This document shows, one piece after another, positions 25,481 to 35,690 of a stretch of DNA of 64,000 nt; position 1 is the stretch's first letter, and the number at the start of each line of letters is the position of its first letter. The notes below the pieces were generated by a model that was not told the origin of the DNA, did not search any database, and saw only the letters and a program-made list of their open reading frames with translations. A program made the position numbers and the translations under genes. Origin of the DNA: Dasypus novemcinctus (Eukaryota; Chordata; Mammalia; Cingulata; Dasypodidae); assembly GCF_030445035.2 (NCBI RefSeq), contig NC_080683.1:21727528-21791527 (forward strand), given 5' to 3'.

Positions 25481-26008
25481 TTGATGTTGATGTGGGAGGA
25501 GCGGGGGATGGGAGGTGGAGTATGTGAGAACCTCTTACATATATATATATATATATTTTTTTTTAAGATTTATTATTTATTTATTTCTCTCCCCTTCTCA
25601 ACCCCCACCCCCCCTCCCCCAGTCATCTGCTGTCTGTGTCCATTCGCTGCGTGTTCTTCTGTGACTGCTTCTCTCCTTATCAGTGGCACCGGGAATCTGT
25701 GTTTCTTTTTGTTGCATCATCTTGTTGTATCAGCTCTCCATGTGTGCAGGGGCACACTCCTTGCCCGTGGGGCTACCCTATGCGGGGGACACCCCTGCAT
25801 GGCACAGCACTCCTTGTACACATCAGCACTGCGCATGGGCCAGCTCCACATGGATCAAGGAGGCCCAGGGTTTGAACCGCAGACCTGACATATGGCAGGC
25901 AGATGCCCTATCCCTTGGGCCAAGTCCTTTTCCCCTATATTTTTTAATGTAACATTTTTTGTGATCTATGTACCTTAAAAAAAAGACAATTTAATTAAAA
26001 AAAAAATA
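25481..26008 (+). mobile_element. 5'-truncated young LINE 3' end, with SINE inside
   Basis: Only about 130 bp of the LINE 3'-end repeat seen at 3226-4187 and 44690-45500 is present, in two parts (25481-25551 and 25936-26008) around a SINE. It ends in an A-rich tail. The host sequence AAAAAATACTTG appears at both sides (25467-25479 region and about 25999-26014), which is a target-site duplication. Together these are the hallmarks of target-primed LINE insertion. Confidence 0.8.
25561..25935 (-). mobile_element. DAS-type SINE, minus strand
   Basis: On the minus strand it has an A box near 25908-25922, a B box matching GGTTCAAACCC (plus-strand GGGTTTGAACC, 25868-25878), the body motif GATGATGCAACA, and an A-rich tail that appears as the T-rich run after 25553. 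The flanks TATATTTTT (about 25552-25560 and 25936-25944) look like the target-site duplication, but the left one merges with a TA microsatellite. The 136-codon frame at 25478-25888 is a chance frame through this element. Confidence 0.9.
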
Positions 26009-26430
26009 CTTGTGCAACAATGTTTATGGCAGTATTATTCACAAGAACCAAAGGTGGAAACAACACAAGTGTCCATCAACGAATGAATGGATAAACAAAA
26101 TGTGGTACACAACACAATGGATTAGTATTTGGCTGTAGGAAGGAATGAAGTTCTGAGACATGGTACAACATGAATTAACTTGAAAACAATAGACTGAGTG
26201 AAATAAGCAAGGCATAAAAGGATAAATTCTGTGTTGATTAACTTATATGAAAATTATCAAACTAGCAGATTGCTAGAGACAGAAAGTAGATTAGAGGTTA
26301 TCGAGTGATATTGGGAGGATGTGAGGATGATTTGTTGCTTGGTATTTTTTAAATTTTATGAGGAAAAAGGGTGGGTGTCTGTGGGCATTTAAAAAGAGAA
26401 CTAATGCACAATGGAATTAGTGTAAGGTAT

Positions 26431-27092
26431 AAATCATTCAAATGTTGAAAAGGAATGCCATGTTATTTTTCTACAAAATAAACATTCTCATCAAACTTTC
26501 TGTAGTCTATGTCTTACCTCTGTAACTCCATAATATTTTAAGTACAAAATATATTCCTCTTGAAATCATTCACTGTGGTGCAAAGAATCTACTCCGTTAG
26601 TCAGGAGATCAGTTTCCAATGATGCTCTGGCATGAAGATGATGAGTGACCTTTGGCAGATTGCTTTACCTCTCTGTTATTGATTCCTTGTAAAATGACAG
26701 AAATGAGTAAGATCTGGGTTTTTTTAAATTTTTGTGTTGCTCTTCGTTTGTTTTCCTTTCACCCTAGCTGAATCACCTGTGAGGCTTTTACAAAGTACAA
26801 TGCTGGGTCCAATTCCAAATCAATAACATCAGAAGCTCTGGGGGTGGGCTCTAGTCATTTGTATGTTATTAAAGCTCTGCAGGTTTTGCTGTTGAGCAGA
26901 CATGGTTGAGAAATATTAGATAACATAAATAGAAAAATGATGGATGAGGTCCTTTTTAGTAATAACAATTTATCATTTTATGAATAGCCCAACTACACCT
27001 TGTACAATCTCACCTATCAAGAAAAATTTGAGTAGTTATAATGAATCTAGCAGTATGCCAGTCAGGGGAGCTAGAAAGATGAAAGTGTCCTA
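26431..27092. other. Non-coding with a weak MIR
   Basis: 26595-26710 has MIR-like wording on the plus strand ('atgagtgacctttggcagat', 'tttacctctctgttattgat'). Nothing else recognised. Confidence 0.4.
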
Positions 27093-27436
27093 TGTGATGG
27101 TTAGGCTAATGTGTCAACTTAGCAAGGTAATTGTGCCCAGTTGTTTGGTCAAGCAAGCACTGAGCTATTGTAATACAAGGACATTTATGGACTTTAGTCA
27201 TCAGTGAGTATACTGTATAGATAACTGACTACCTCTACAGTCAACCAAGGAGATTACCATCAGCAATGAGTGATATTTTATCCAATCAGTTGAATGACTT
27301 AAAAAGGGGAAGTGATTTCAGCATTCTGAGAGAATTTTCCAGCTCATCTTTGGATAGTTAATGTGTCCTGAGAACTCATGAAGGACCTTCATTGGAGCCC
27401 CTGGTTTGCCACCTGCCTGCAGAATTTGACTTGTGC
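27093..27436 (+). repeat. 5' LTR of the ERVL provirus, truncated at its 3' end
   Basis: It aligns with 29366-29719 from TGTGATGGTTAGGCTAATGT to GACTTGTGC. The last part present in the 3' LTR (29720-29815) is missing, and RNase H-coding sequence follows at once. The truncation point is therefore about 27436. Confidence 0.88.
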
Positions 27437-28960
27437 TTCCTGACAGTGGCATGAGACAAAACCTCCCAGTGGGCCGAACATCAAGCAGGGCAACTGATTG
27501 TTGAATTTGCTTGGAAGAAGAAATATCCAGAGGTGCATGTTTACACTGATTCATGGGCTGTTGCTAATAGTTTTGGCTAGATGGTCAAGGACTTGGAAGG
27601 AACATGATTGGAACATTGGTGGCAAAGAGGGATGGGAAAGAGCTATTGGGATAGACCTGTCTGAATGAACAAAAAACATGAAAATATTTTGTGTCCCATG
27701 CAAATGCTCACCAGAGGGTGACTTCAGCAAAGGAAGATTTTAATAATCTGGTAGATAAGATGAACTGCTCTGTGGCTAATGCTCAGTCTCTTTTCCTGTC
27801 ATTGCCCAATGGGCTCATAAAAAGTAGCCATGGAAGTAGAGATGGAGGTTTTGCATGGACTCAGCAACACGGGCTTCCTCTCACCAAGGCTGCCTTGTCT
27901 TCAGCCATGCTGAGTGCCCAATCTGCCAGCAACAGAGACCCACACTCAGCCCCTGATATAGCACCATTCTCTGAGGTGATCAGCCTGCTACCTGGTGGCA
28001 GGTTGATTATACTGGACCACTTCCATCATAGAAGGGGCAGTGGTTTGTTTTAACTGGAAGAGACACATACTCCAGATATGGGTTTGCCTTCCCTGCATGC
28101 AATTCTTCTTCCAAAACTATCATTCATGAACTTATTGAATGTTTTATCCACCACCATGGCATTCCACACAGCATTGCTTCTGATCAAGGAACACACTTCA
28201 CAGCAAATGATATGTGAGAATGGGTACATGCCCATGGAATTCACTGATCTGTGTTCCCTACCATCCTGAAGCAGTTGGATTGATAGAATGGTGGAATGGC
28301 CTTTTGAAGACTGAATTACAGTGCCAACTAAGTGGCAATACCTTGCAGGGCTTGGGCAATGATCTCCAGGTGGCCCAGGTGTATGCTCTAAATCAGCATC
28401 TCCTCTATGGTGCTGTTACTCCTATAGCCAGGATTCACAAGTCCAGGAATCAAAGGGTGACAATGAAAGTGGCAACACTCACTATTACCCCTAGTGATCC
28501 CCTAGGAATTTTTTTTTCCTGTCCCTGCCACCTTAAGCTCTGCTGGTCTACAAGTCTTAGGTTCAAAAGAAGGAGTGCTGCCATCAGAAAACACAACAAT
28601 GATTCCGTTAAACTGGAAGTTAATACTGTCACCTGGCCACTTTGGACTCTTCTTACCTCTGATTAGCATGCAAAGAATGGAATTCTATACTTGCTGGGGA
28701 GATTCATCCTATCAAGGGGAAATAGGACTGCATCTACATAATGGGGGTAAAGAAGAGTTTGCCTGGAATACAGGAGATCCTCTAGGGTGTCTCATAGTAT
28801 TGCCATGTTCTATGATTAAAGTCAATGGAAAACTGCAACAAGCCAATGTAGGCAGGACTAACAATGGCCCAGAATCTTCAGGAATGAAAGGTCGTGTCAT
28901 CCCACCAGGCAAAGAACCATAGCCAGCTGAGGTGATGGCTGAGGGTAATGGGAACATGGA
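27437..28960 (+). pseudogene. ERVL pol remnant: RNase H, integrase, dUTPase-like
   Basis: Order of remnants: the RNase H end (YTDSWAVAN, about 27540); the integrase N-terminal HxxxH-type region from 27691 (motif HANAHQRVTSAKEDF); three catalytic-core landmarks (VDYTGPLP near 28000, SDQGTHFTA near 28178, HPEAVGLIEWWNGLL near 28262), which hold the two aspartates and the glutamate of the DDE triad; the integrase C-terminal part to about 28500; then a dUTPase-like segment (YQGEIGLHLHNGGKEEFAW) in a different frame, 28575-28922. The landmarks sit in three frames: the first core motif is followed by a TAG and the second by a TGA, so at least three frame changes or stops break it. It cannot make a functional protein. 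Such genes serve reverse transcription and integration of the element; here only the record remains. Confidence 0.9.
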
Positions 28961-29351
28961 ATGGATAATGGAAGAAGGCAGTGATAAATATGAATTTTGA
29001 CCATGTGACCAGTTACAGAAATGAGGACTTTAATGGTCATGAATATTTCTTCCTTGTTTGTTATGAGTATGAGTGTATATGTACATAAAATATCATTGTT
29101 TTCTTCCTTAACCTTTTCCTTTATCATATGACAAGTTGTATTAATTTCATGTCATAATATTTAAAGATTTCAAGTTTAAGAGTGAATATTACCCAAGGAC
29201 TTGTACCCCACTCTGTAGGGAATGAATGTGTTTCTGGTTGTATGCAGGATAGTTGAATATTCTTAGGTGGAAATATATATACGCATGTTTGTTATTGTTT
29301 TTATTTAGAGACTAAAGTATGGTTTAAAATGATGTGTGTGGTTGCCAAATT
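28961..29351 (+). other. ERVL 3' untranslated stretch
   Basis: AT-rich sequence between the pol remnant and the polypurine tract. No env-like frame is present, as is usual for ERVL. Confidence 0.6.
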
Positions 29352-29365
29352 GACAAGGGGTGGAC

Positions 29366-29815
29366 TGTGATGGTTAGGCTAATGTATCAACTCAGCCAGG
29401 TAACTGTGCCCAGCTGTTTGGTCAAGCAAGCTCTGGGCTAATTATAATACAAGGACATTTACAGATTTTAGCCATCAGTCATTTTACTGCACAGATGGCT
29501 GATTACAACTACAATCAACCAGGGAAATTGCTGTCAGTAATGAGTGACATTTTATCCAATCAGTTGAATTCCTTAAAAGGGGAAGTGATTTCAGCATTCA
29601 GAGACTTTTCCAGCCTGTCTTTGGACAGCCAACATCTCCTGGGAACTCATCAAGGATCTTTTTGGACCTTCACTGGAGCCCCTGGTTTTGCAGCCTGCCT
29701 ATAGAATCTGGACTTGTGCATATTCATGGACATATGAAAAAATGTTATAAAATCTCATACTATTTACAGATATCTCCTTTTGATTCTGTTTCCCTAGAGA
29801 GCCCTGACTAATATA
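29366..29815 (+). repeat. 3' LTR of the ERVL provirus
   Basis: 450 bp from TGTGATGGTTAGGCTAATGT to CCCTGACTAATATA. The end differs by one base from the usual terminal CA. It is immediately preceded by the purine tract. It is clearly diverged from the 5' copy with small indels, so the insertion is old. Confidence 0.9.
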
Positions 29816-32378
29816 CCCTGCTATCCAGGATATTTTCAGTCCAGGAGAAACTTATAAATTAAGTTTCCACTAGAATTAAGTGAACCTTATAAATGTGGAT
29901 TTTTCACTATCCTGTACCAGGAGACATTCTGAAAACCATTATACCTAGATATCCATATTATATAATTGCTCTACTGCCTAAAGGCAGGAAACAGCAGATT
30001 CTTTAGTCTTATCTTTGCATATCAATTTTTTAACTAAATTGATTATAATTATTTTCTTTTCTGCTGCATTTTGATCAATGATGCATTTACACCCTTTATC
30101 CAACATAAAGTGAAAAGTTTAACCCAAAACTCTGCTTTGATTTGAAAGGCATTTAGAAGTCATCCTGGGTTATATATGAGGCCATCAATGCACAGAATGG
30201 TAAAGTGATTATTTTCCATGGTTCTTTATTGACAAAGCTTAATTGTGCTGATTCTGAGTTCAGTCATTGTACCATTAGAGTCACTTTGTCACTCATCAGG
30301 GCTCTGAGGCAGGTAGCATTTCTTTAGCTTAACTATCAGAAGATGGGGACTAGTAACTTTTGTTAGTTTGTTAGCAACCATGATATATTCAACATTGTCT
30401 GAAAAGCCACTTTTCAGACATTCATTTCTCACTTTAATTATTCACTCCCAGAATTTCAAAGAGAAGGACATTTTAAATTAGGGAGGAAATATTACAGATA
30501 AATGTGTTTCCTCAAGAGTTTTCTTTTTAAAATATTTTATCTTACTAAATTGATAATAAAAATTATACCCTTTTAATGCAGATAATTATGGAAAAATGAC
30601 ATTCTTAATCATAACCACCAAATATAGGTTACAGATTTATACTGCCTCTTGAGATTTCTAGGCAATCTCTTATTGCAAGAGGCTAGCACATAGAAAAACA
30701 ATGACTTAATTTTTTTGTTTTCATTTTACATTTACCTTTTCCTTCAAATCATAGCGAAAGATGATTTCATAGTTTAGTACTATTAGGCCCATGATTTTTT
30801 CTATTTACTTAATTCATATCACCAATGTTCATTAATCTGAGACATGAGAAAAAACTAGCAAATAGAATGAAAAGGAGACATTAGAAAGTAGGAAGAAAAT
30901 AGTTCAGTATGTTGAAGATTTAGAATGGACCATTTGATTTAACAGTGTGAAGTTATTGATGACCTTGATGAAAGTATGCTCAGTCGAGTGCTGGAGTAAA
31001 AGTCCAATCAGATTGGGAACAAAAAGAGGAATTAGAGACCCTGAATACCAACATTATTTTACTATAATGGGGAACAGCTAATTGGAGCAGTAACTGGAGG
31101 AAGAAATGTTGTCGCTGAAGGTTTCTGTTTAAACTGAGAAAGCAGTGGAGACAGGGAAAAATAATAATGTAGAAGATTGAAAGAGATTTGCTGGAATGAA
31201 AACCTCAATTGCATGTAAGAAATAGTGGGATTTAGATAAGAGCAAGTTTTTTCATCTCCGTAACATGAAAAAAAAAAAAAAAAGAGTAAGTGCAGATTAT
31301 GGTTTTAGGTGGATGTGGTGGTAGGAATCTGTAGAAATTCCCTTCTGATTCATTTTTTTTCCTGTAAAGTAGGAAGGAAGGTTGCTCTTGAGAGAAAGAA
31401 TGTGGAAGTATTGAAAGTTCTAGGAAGAGGGAGAAAGTATAGAGGACTAAAAAAGAATGTAACATGATTGCTACATCCCTTAAGAGTACACTTGAAATGT
31501 CATGGCCATAAGTTTAAATTGAGACCAATAGGCATCATTTTATGTTCTCCAGCAACCGTCAACTGTGAGGTACAGGAGCAGAGATAGTGGAAAATTGAAC
31601 TAAATCATGGTTATGATTTTTCCCAAAATTATACAAAATGCAAGAGATGAGCAAGGGAGTTGAGACTATAAGCAAAGGAATAACTGTAATAACTTAACTC
31701 AAGTTTCACATTGGGGTAATTTGACATGTGAAAAATCAAGGTAACAATCATAAAGATGTGGCCAGATCAAAGAAAAAGCAGCAGTCCTGTGGAATTTTTA
31801 GAAAGGGAAAAGGGAAAACTAAGAGAGTAGGATGCATGAAATTGAACTATGAAGATGTTGGAGTTAATGATCTTGACAATTTCTAAAGTTATGGGATTGA
31901 GTGGCTGATGTACAAGGAAGAGCAAGATGATTGAGGGACAGGATCTCAAAGACTAGTAAGGCTGAGTAAGGAAGGCTCATCCACATATTCAGTGAAATCA
32001 AGAATTAACATAGGAGTAGTATCAAAGAATATAACAGTGAGTGAGAAACCAAAGCCTTGAAGAAATACAGGAAATGACTTGAGTCTGTACATCATGGTAA
32101 AAATAAGCAGCAGTGAGTGTTATAGCAAGAAAGAATATATGGAAGCAGCAAAGGAAAACAAGAAGGCTATCTACTCTACTTCCATGACCAGTAATATATA
32201 AAGTGAGAAAGAAAAACAATATAACTATACCTGGGAGGAATGCAGGGAATGAATTATCCTCAGGGGAAATCCAGGTTTGTGTGACCAAGAACATTCCCTT
32301 TATAGTTTAATAATAATGGAAATATTGTTGGTAGTAGTTGTTACCAGAATATATGTTTTAGGAATTGGGCAGAGGTAG
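29816..32378. other. Non-coding, nothing recognised
   Basis: No gene or repeat family supported. A poly-A run lies near 31267-31282. A perfect 10-bp stem hairpin (30396-30405 with 30411-30420) is present but isolated. Confidence 0.4.
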
Positions 32379-32833
32379 TGTTGTAGAATTTGAGAGAGGT
32401 TCAATTATTTGAGTATAGAGAGGCCAGGACTCAGGAATGATTTTAAGAAAGAAAAATGGTTTATTGACGGCCTGCCGGACTCGGGAGCTTTCTGTTTCAA
32501 TCCCAAGCCCGGAACAAGATTTTTGAGTCCCTTTTATACAGAGAGGAAAGGCCAAATGGTCCTTTTGTTTCAGTTCTCAATAGACTTGAATTAGCATATA
32601 TTTCCACATCTTAGGTAAGCTTTTAGCGTGGACCTCAGGCATTCGGTAAGCTTTTAGTATATTTTGTTTGCATTTCCCCTTAATACTTAAAGTTTATAGA
32701 CCTTGCATTGTTAAACTGTTTCCTAGTCACCAAGGGCAGGACTGCAGCCTTTTATCATCCCACACCCACAAGTCACAGATAGTTTAGGTTATCTTTGAAG
32801 AGACAAAGAGCCTCCCACCCATAGCCCACATCA
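32379..32833 (-). repeat. Solo LTR of the same family as the 35-42 kb provirus
   Basis: Its reverse complement begins TGATGTGGGCTATGGGTGG and ends CAAATTCTACAACA. It aligns with the two proviral LTRs throughout, including the TATAAAAG block, the CTCCCGAGTCCGGC block and CAATAAACC. Perfect 4-bp duplications GTAG lie at 32375-32378 and 32834-32837. It has many more differences from the proviral LTRs than they have from each other, plus small indels. It is therefore an older, independent insertion reduced to one LTR. Confidence 0.94.
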
Positions 32834-35204
32834 GTAGGAGATATAGACAGAACAGAACCTGTGTGAAGTCTTCCAGGAAATGGAGTACAGAGCTCTCCAT
32901 TGTGACTGACGTGAACGTTAATATGAGAATGGACCTGGTGGAATGGAGGCTGATAGAGGACAATGCTATGAGACTGGGTGGGCTTGTAGGTATCTTTCAT
33001 GACTCCTAGTGAAAATGAATAGGGTCTCTGGGAGGCAGGGCCTTTTGCCAGGACAGGGCCTTAAGTGTTGACCCATGCAGGGGAAGAAGAGTCCTCATGG
33101 GCCTCCCAATTAACCTGGAGCAGCTTAGTTAGCAACCCCTTTTGGCCCTTGTCATTTTACTGATCACATAAATTTGACCATGTCCTTCCCCTTTTTAAAA
33201 TGTTTAATTTTTTCCTTATACAAACACCAACATCAGCTCTTACATACTCCTTTACCATCATCTTCCTCCCTACATTGAACCATCCTAACACATTTGTTTT
33301 CACATGAACAACTACTTTCTTTTACCTTCCTACATACTTTGCTAACCCCAAAACTTCTTTCAGCACTATTTCTTCATTTGGAAGCCCAGTCTCTCTTCTC
33401 TGCTTCCAAACACACTTCTCTGTAACATGTTCCCTACCTTTCCCAAGAAGTAAGTCATGTTCTCTGTACTCTTTAAGCATTATGCACATAATTCAATTAT
33501 AATTTTATTGTGATATCAATCTCATTGTGATTATTTGATTATATGTCTAACTCCTTCATTAGACTCTGAATTCACAGGAAGAGTTCTCATTTTATGCTTA
33601 TTTGGATCCTCAACATATATTACAGCATCTAGCACAAAGCAGTTACACAAGAATTGTTTATACAGATTAGTTAATTGTTAAAGATAAATTTAAAATAACT
33701 CATCAAATGAATTCCACCAATGAAAAAATTAATTTCACCAGTTGGAAATTCATTGGTTTCAAGTTGTTTGTTGTAAAATGGAATATCCTTTTGTTGGTTT
33801 AAGGCTATTAAACATTCATTATTGAAAAATCATGTGAAGGACTCTAGACTAGCAGGGATAAGTAAATGTGTTCTACTCCTAACTACACTATTTACTGCTA
33901 GAAAGATGATGTTGGCAAATCACATAACTTTTGTGAATTTTAATTGATGTGACAAATGAGGTTATTGTGAGAATGAAACAAAATAATCCCCATAAAAGCC
34001 CTTCAGTAACTGTGAAGTGCCATTCCTATGGAAACACCAGAAGATTTATTTTCATATATAGCTATGAAAAGGTCTCCTGAGGGTCATAAGTTAGAGAAGA
34101 AAGAGGATCAGGGTGATGTAATGTATTGAAAGAATAGGAATTTTTCTTTGAAAGAGGCTCTTCAAGGGGAACTCAGACCTAAATCAGGTGTGATCTAGGG
34201 CAACTCAACTCTCAGTTGGTTAGCCAGACACAAGTCAGTGCGAGTGGCCTTTGAGAACAGAGGCAGAAGACAACAGAAGAGAGATGTAGTAAAGAATGAG
34301 AATTTCATTTATTTAGCAATTTTGCCTGTGGTTCCCATGGGTAGATATGGTTATCTTAATATTAATTTTTTCTAATATATTTCAAGAAAAACAATTTTGG
34401 ATGAGAATTTCATGTAAAAAGAATTCTTTCAGAATCTTTCAGCACATGAAAAGGAATGTTAATTTATTATCTTTGTTTCAGATATTATTAAATATACATT
34501 TATCCTTTTTTAACATTCTTTAAATGTTAAAACTGATATATGTAGAAATCAGTTTGTTTTGAAAAGTTCAGATATTAAAAATATGCCTGCTAAGGACAAT
34601 CATAGCATAAAATCTAATTATTCACAAAGGCAGAAAGTGGAAGTTCTCTATATGACCTAGATTTATTTTCAGTATATAAATAGGTGCTATTTAGAGAACT
34701 ACATATAGGCTTTGAATATGACTTTTATGACTTCTTTAATGGAAATTAATTGATTTATATACATGACCTTTCCTGGATTTTTCTTGCAATATTCTGTTAG
34801 GACTGTCAGAAATTTATTTAATTATTCTGTGAATCCAATTGAGAATTTTTCCTTTAGGGTGAAAAGTAAATCCAAACTATTGTATCATTATGAGGTTTTT
34901 TTTTAAAGTTTAATAATCTCAAGAGCAAATAAGTATCTAATAGATTTTAGTTTATATATAATTTGAGATAATTTAATATTCTTGTTGTGCTTTCTGTTGA
35001 CTTAGGTTGCTTTTAATAGTTTATACATCATTCCAACTGTGTGTTCTGTGTGTGTTCGTGTGCATGTATATACATACAGAGAAAGAGAGAGAATCTACTA
35101 GACAATATTAAATAGAATTCTGCTGCACTATTGTTGGTCCACTCATTTTTACCATGTGACTTTGTCATCAAACATTTCTTGAAGGTCTGATTCTTAGGAA
35201 TTAG
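32834..35204. other. Non-coding with L2-like and MIR-like segments
   Basis: 33190-33650 has L2 3'-end wording on the plus strand ('ttagactctgaattcacagg', 'agcatctagcacaaagcagt'). 33835-34020 has MIR wording ('tgatgttggcaaatcacata', 'aatgaggttattgtgagaat'). Nothing else is recognised. 35201-35204 (TTAG) is the target-site duplication of the next element. Confidence 0.5.
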
Positions 35205-35669
35205 TGATGTGGGCTATGGGTGGAAGGCTCTTTGTCTCTTCAGAGATAACTTAAGTTGTTTGACTTGTGGGTGTGAAACGGTAAGAGGCTGCAGTCCTGC
35301 TCTTAGGGACCAGCAGGCTCCAGTCCCAGGAAATGTTTAACAAAGCAAGGGCTATAAACTTTAAGTATTTAGGGGAAATGCAAAAACCAAGGCTTATCTA
35401 AAATGTCTGGAGTCCTTGCTAAAAGCTTACCTAAGATGTGGAAGAGATATATGCTAATTGAAGCCTATTGAGAACTGAAACAAAGGGACGATTTGGCCTT
35501 TCCTCTCTGTATAAAAGACGTTTGAAAATCTTGTTCCGGGCTCGGGATTCAAACAGAAAGCTCCCGAGTCCGGCCGGCCGTCAATAAACCATTTTTCCTT
35601 CTCAAAATCATTCCTGAGTCCTGGCCTCTCTATTCTCAAATAATTGAACTTCTCTTAAATTCCACAACA
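35205..35669 (+). repeat. 5' LTR of the young provirus
   Basis: Begins TGATGTGGGCTATGGGTGG and ends TTCCACAACA. It has a TATA box TATAAAAG at 35510-35517 and a polyadenylation signal AATAAA at 35583-35588, so U3, R and U5 can be laid out in order. Between them lies a perfect 7-bp stem (CTCGGGA with TCCCGAG, about 35543-35570), which sits in R. It differs from the 3' LTR by an extra T in the TT at 35251-35252 and by C at 35662 where the 3' LTR has T. Confidence 0.96.
35510..35517 (+). promoter_or_regulatory. TATA box of the 5' LTR
   Basis: TATAAAAG, the canonical core promoter position about 70 bp before AATAAA. It is intact in both proviral LTRs (second copy at 41984-41991). Confidence 0.8.
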
Positions 35670-35673
35670 TTAA

Positions 35674-35690
35674 TGGCAACCACGAAGGGA
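35674..35690 (+). other. Candidate tRNA primer-binding site
   Basis: TGGCAACCACGAAGGGA starts 4 bases after the LTR end with the TGG expected from pairing with a tRNA 3' CCA. I could not match it confidently to one tRNA; a diverged serine-tRNA type site is possible. Confidence 0.45.

Larger units (their letters stand above)
25335..26430 (+). mobile_element. Old L1 3' end, host of two nested insertions
   Basis: 25345-25460 has the L1 wording 'gtgcagccactatggaaaaa' and 'ttgtgacccagcaactctac'. After the nested insertions it resumes at 26009 with 'caatgtttatggcagtatta', 'gtgtccatcaacgaatgaat', 'gactgagtgaaataagcaag' and 'agagacagaaagtagattag'. This is the ORF2 end and 3' region of an old L1, 5'-truncated, with no intact frame. 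Confidence 0.8.
27093..29815 (+). mobile_element. Decayed ERVL provirus with large internal deletion
   Basis: Two homologous LTRs in the same orientation (27093-27436, incomplete, and 29366-29815) flank a pol remnant and a purine-rich tract at 29352-29365 (GACAAGGGGTGGAC) directly before the 3' LTR. The family is ERVL: LTR wording, a dUTPase-like domain after integrase, and no env. The 5' LTR lacks its last ~110 bp and is joined straight to RNase H sequence, so gag, protease and reverse transcriptase are gone. The flanking 5 bp (TCCTA and CCCTG) match at 3 of 5 positions, which is weak support for a decayed duplication. Confidence 0.9.

Noticed and set aside
25478..25888. 136-codon open frame
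   Set aside because: It runs across a SINE on the opposite strand. Similar frames occur in every SINE copy, so it is a chance frame.
30396..30420. Perfect hairpin with 10-bp stem and 5-base loop
   Set aside because: It is isolated in AT-rich DNA with no T run or element around it. A stem of this size is expected by chance in 64 kb.
35454..35639. Identical 61-codon minus-strand frames in both proviral LTRs (also 41928-42113)
   Set aside because: Identity follows from LTR identity. The frame is antisense to the promoter region and is broken up in the older solo LTR.
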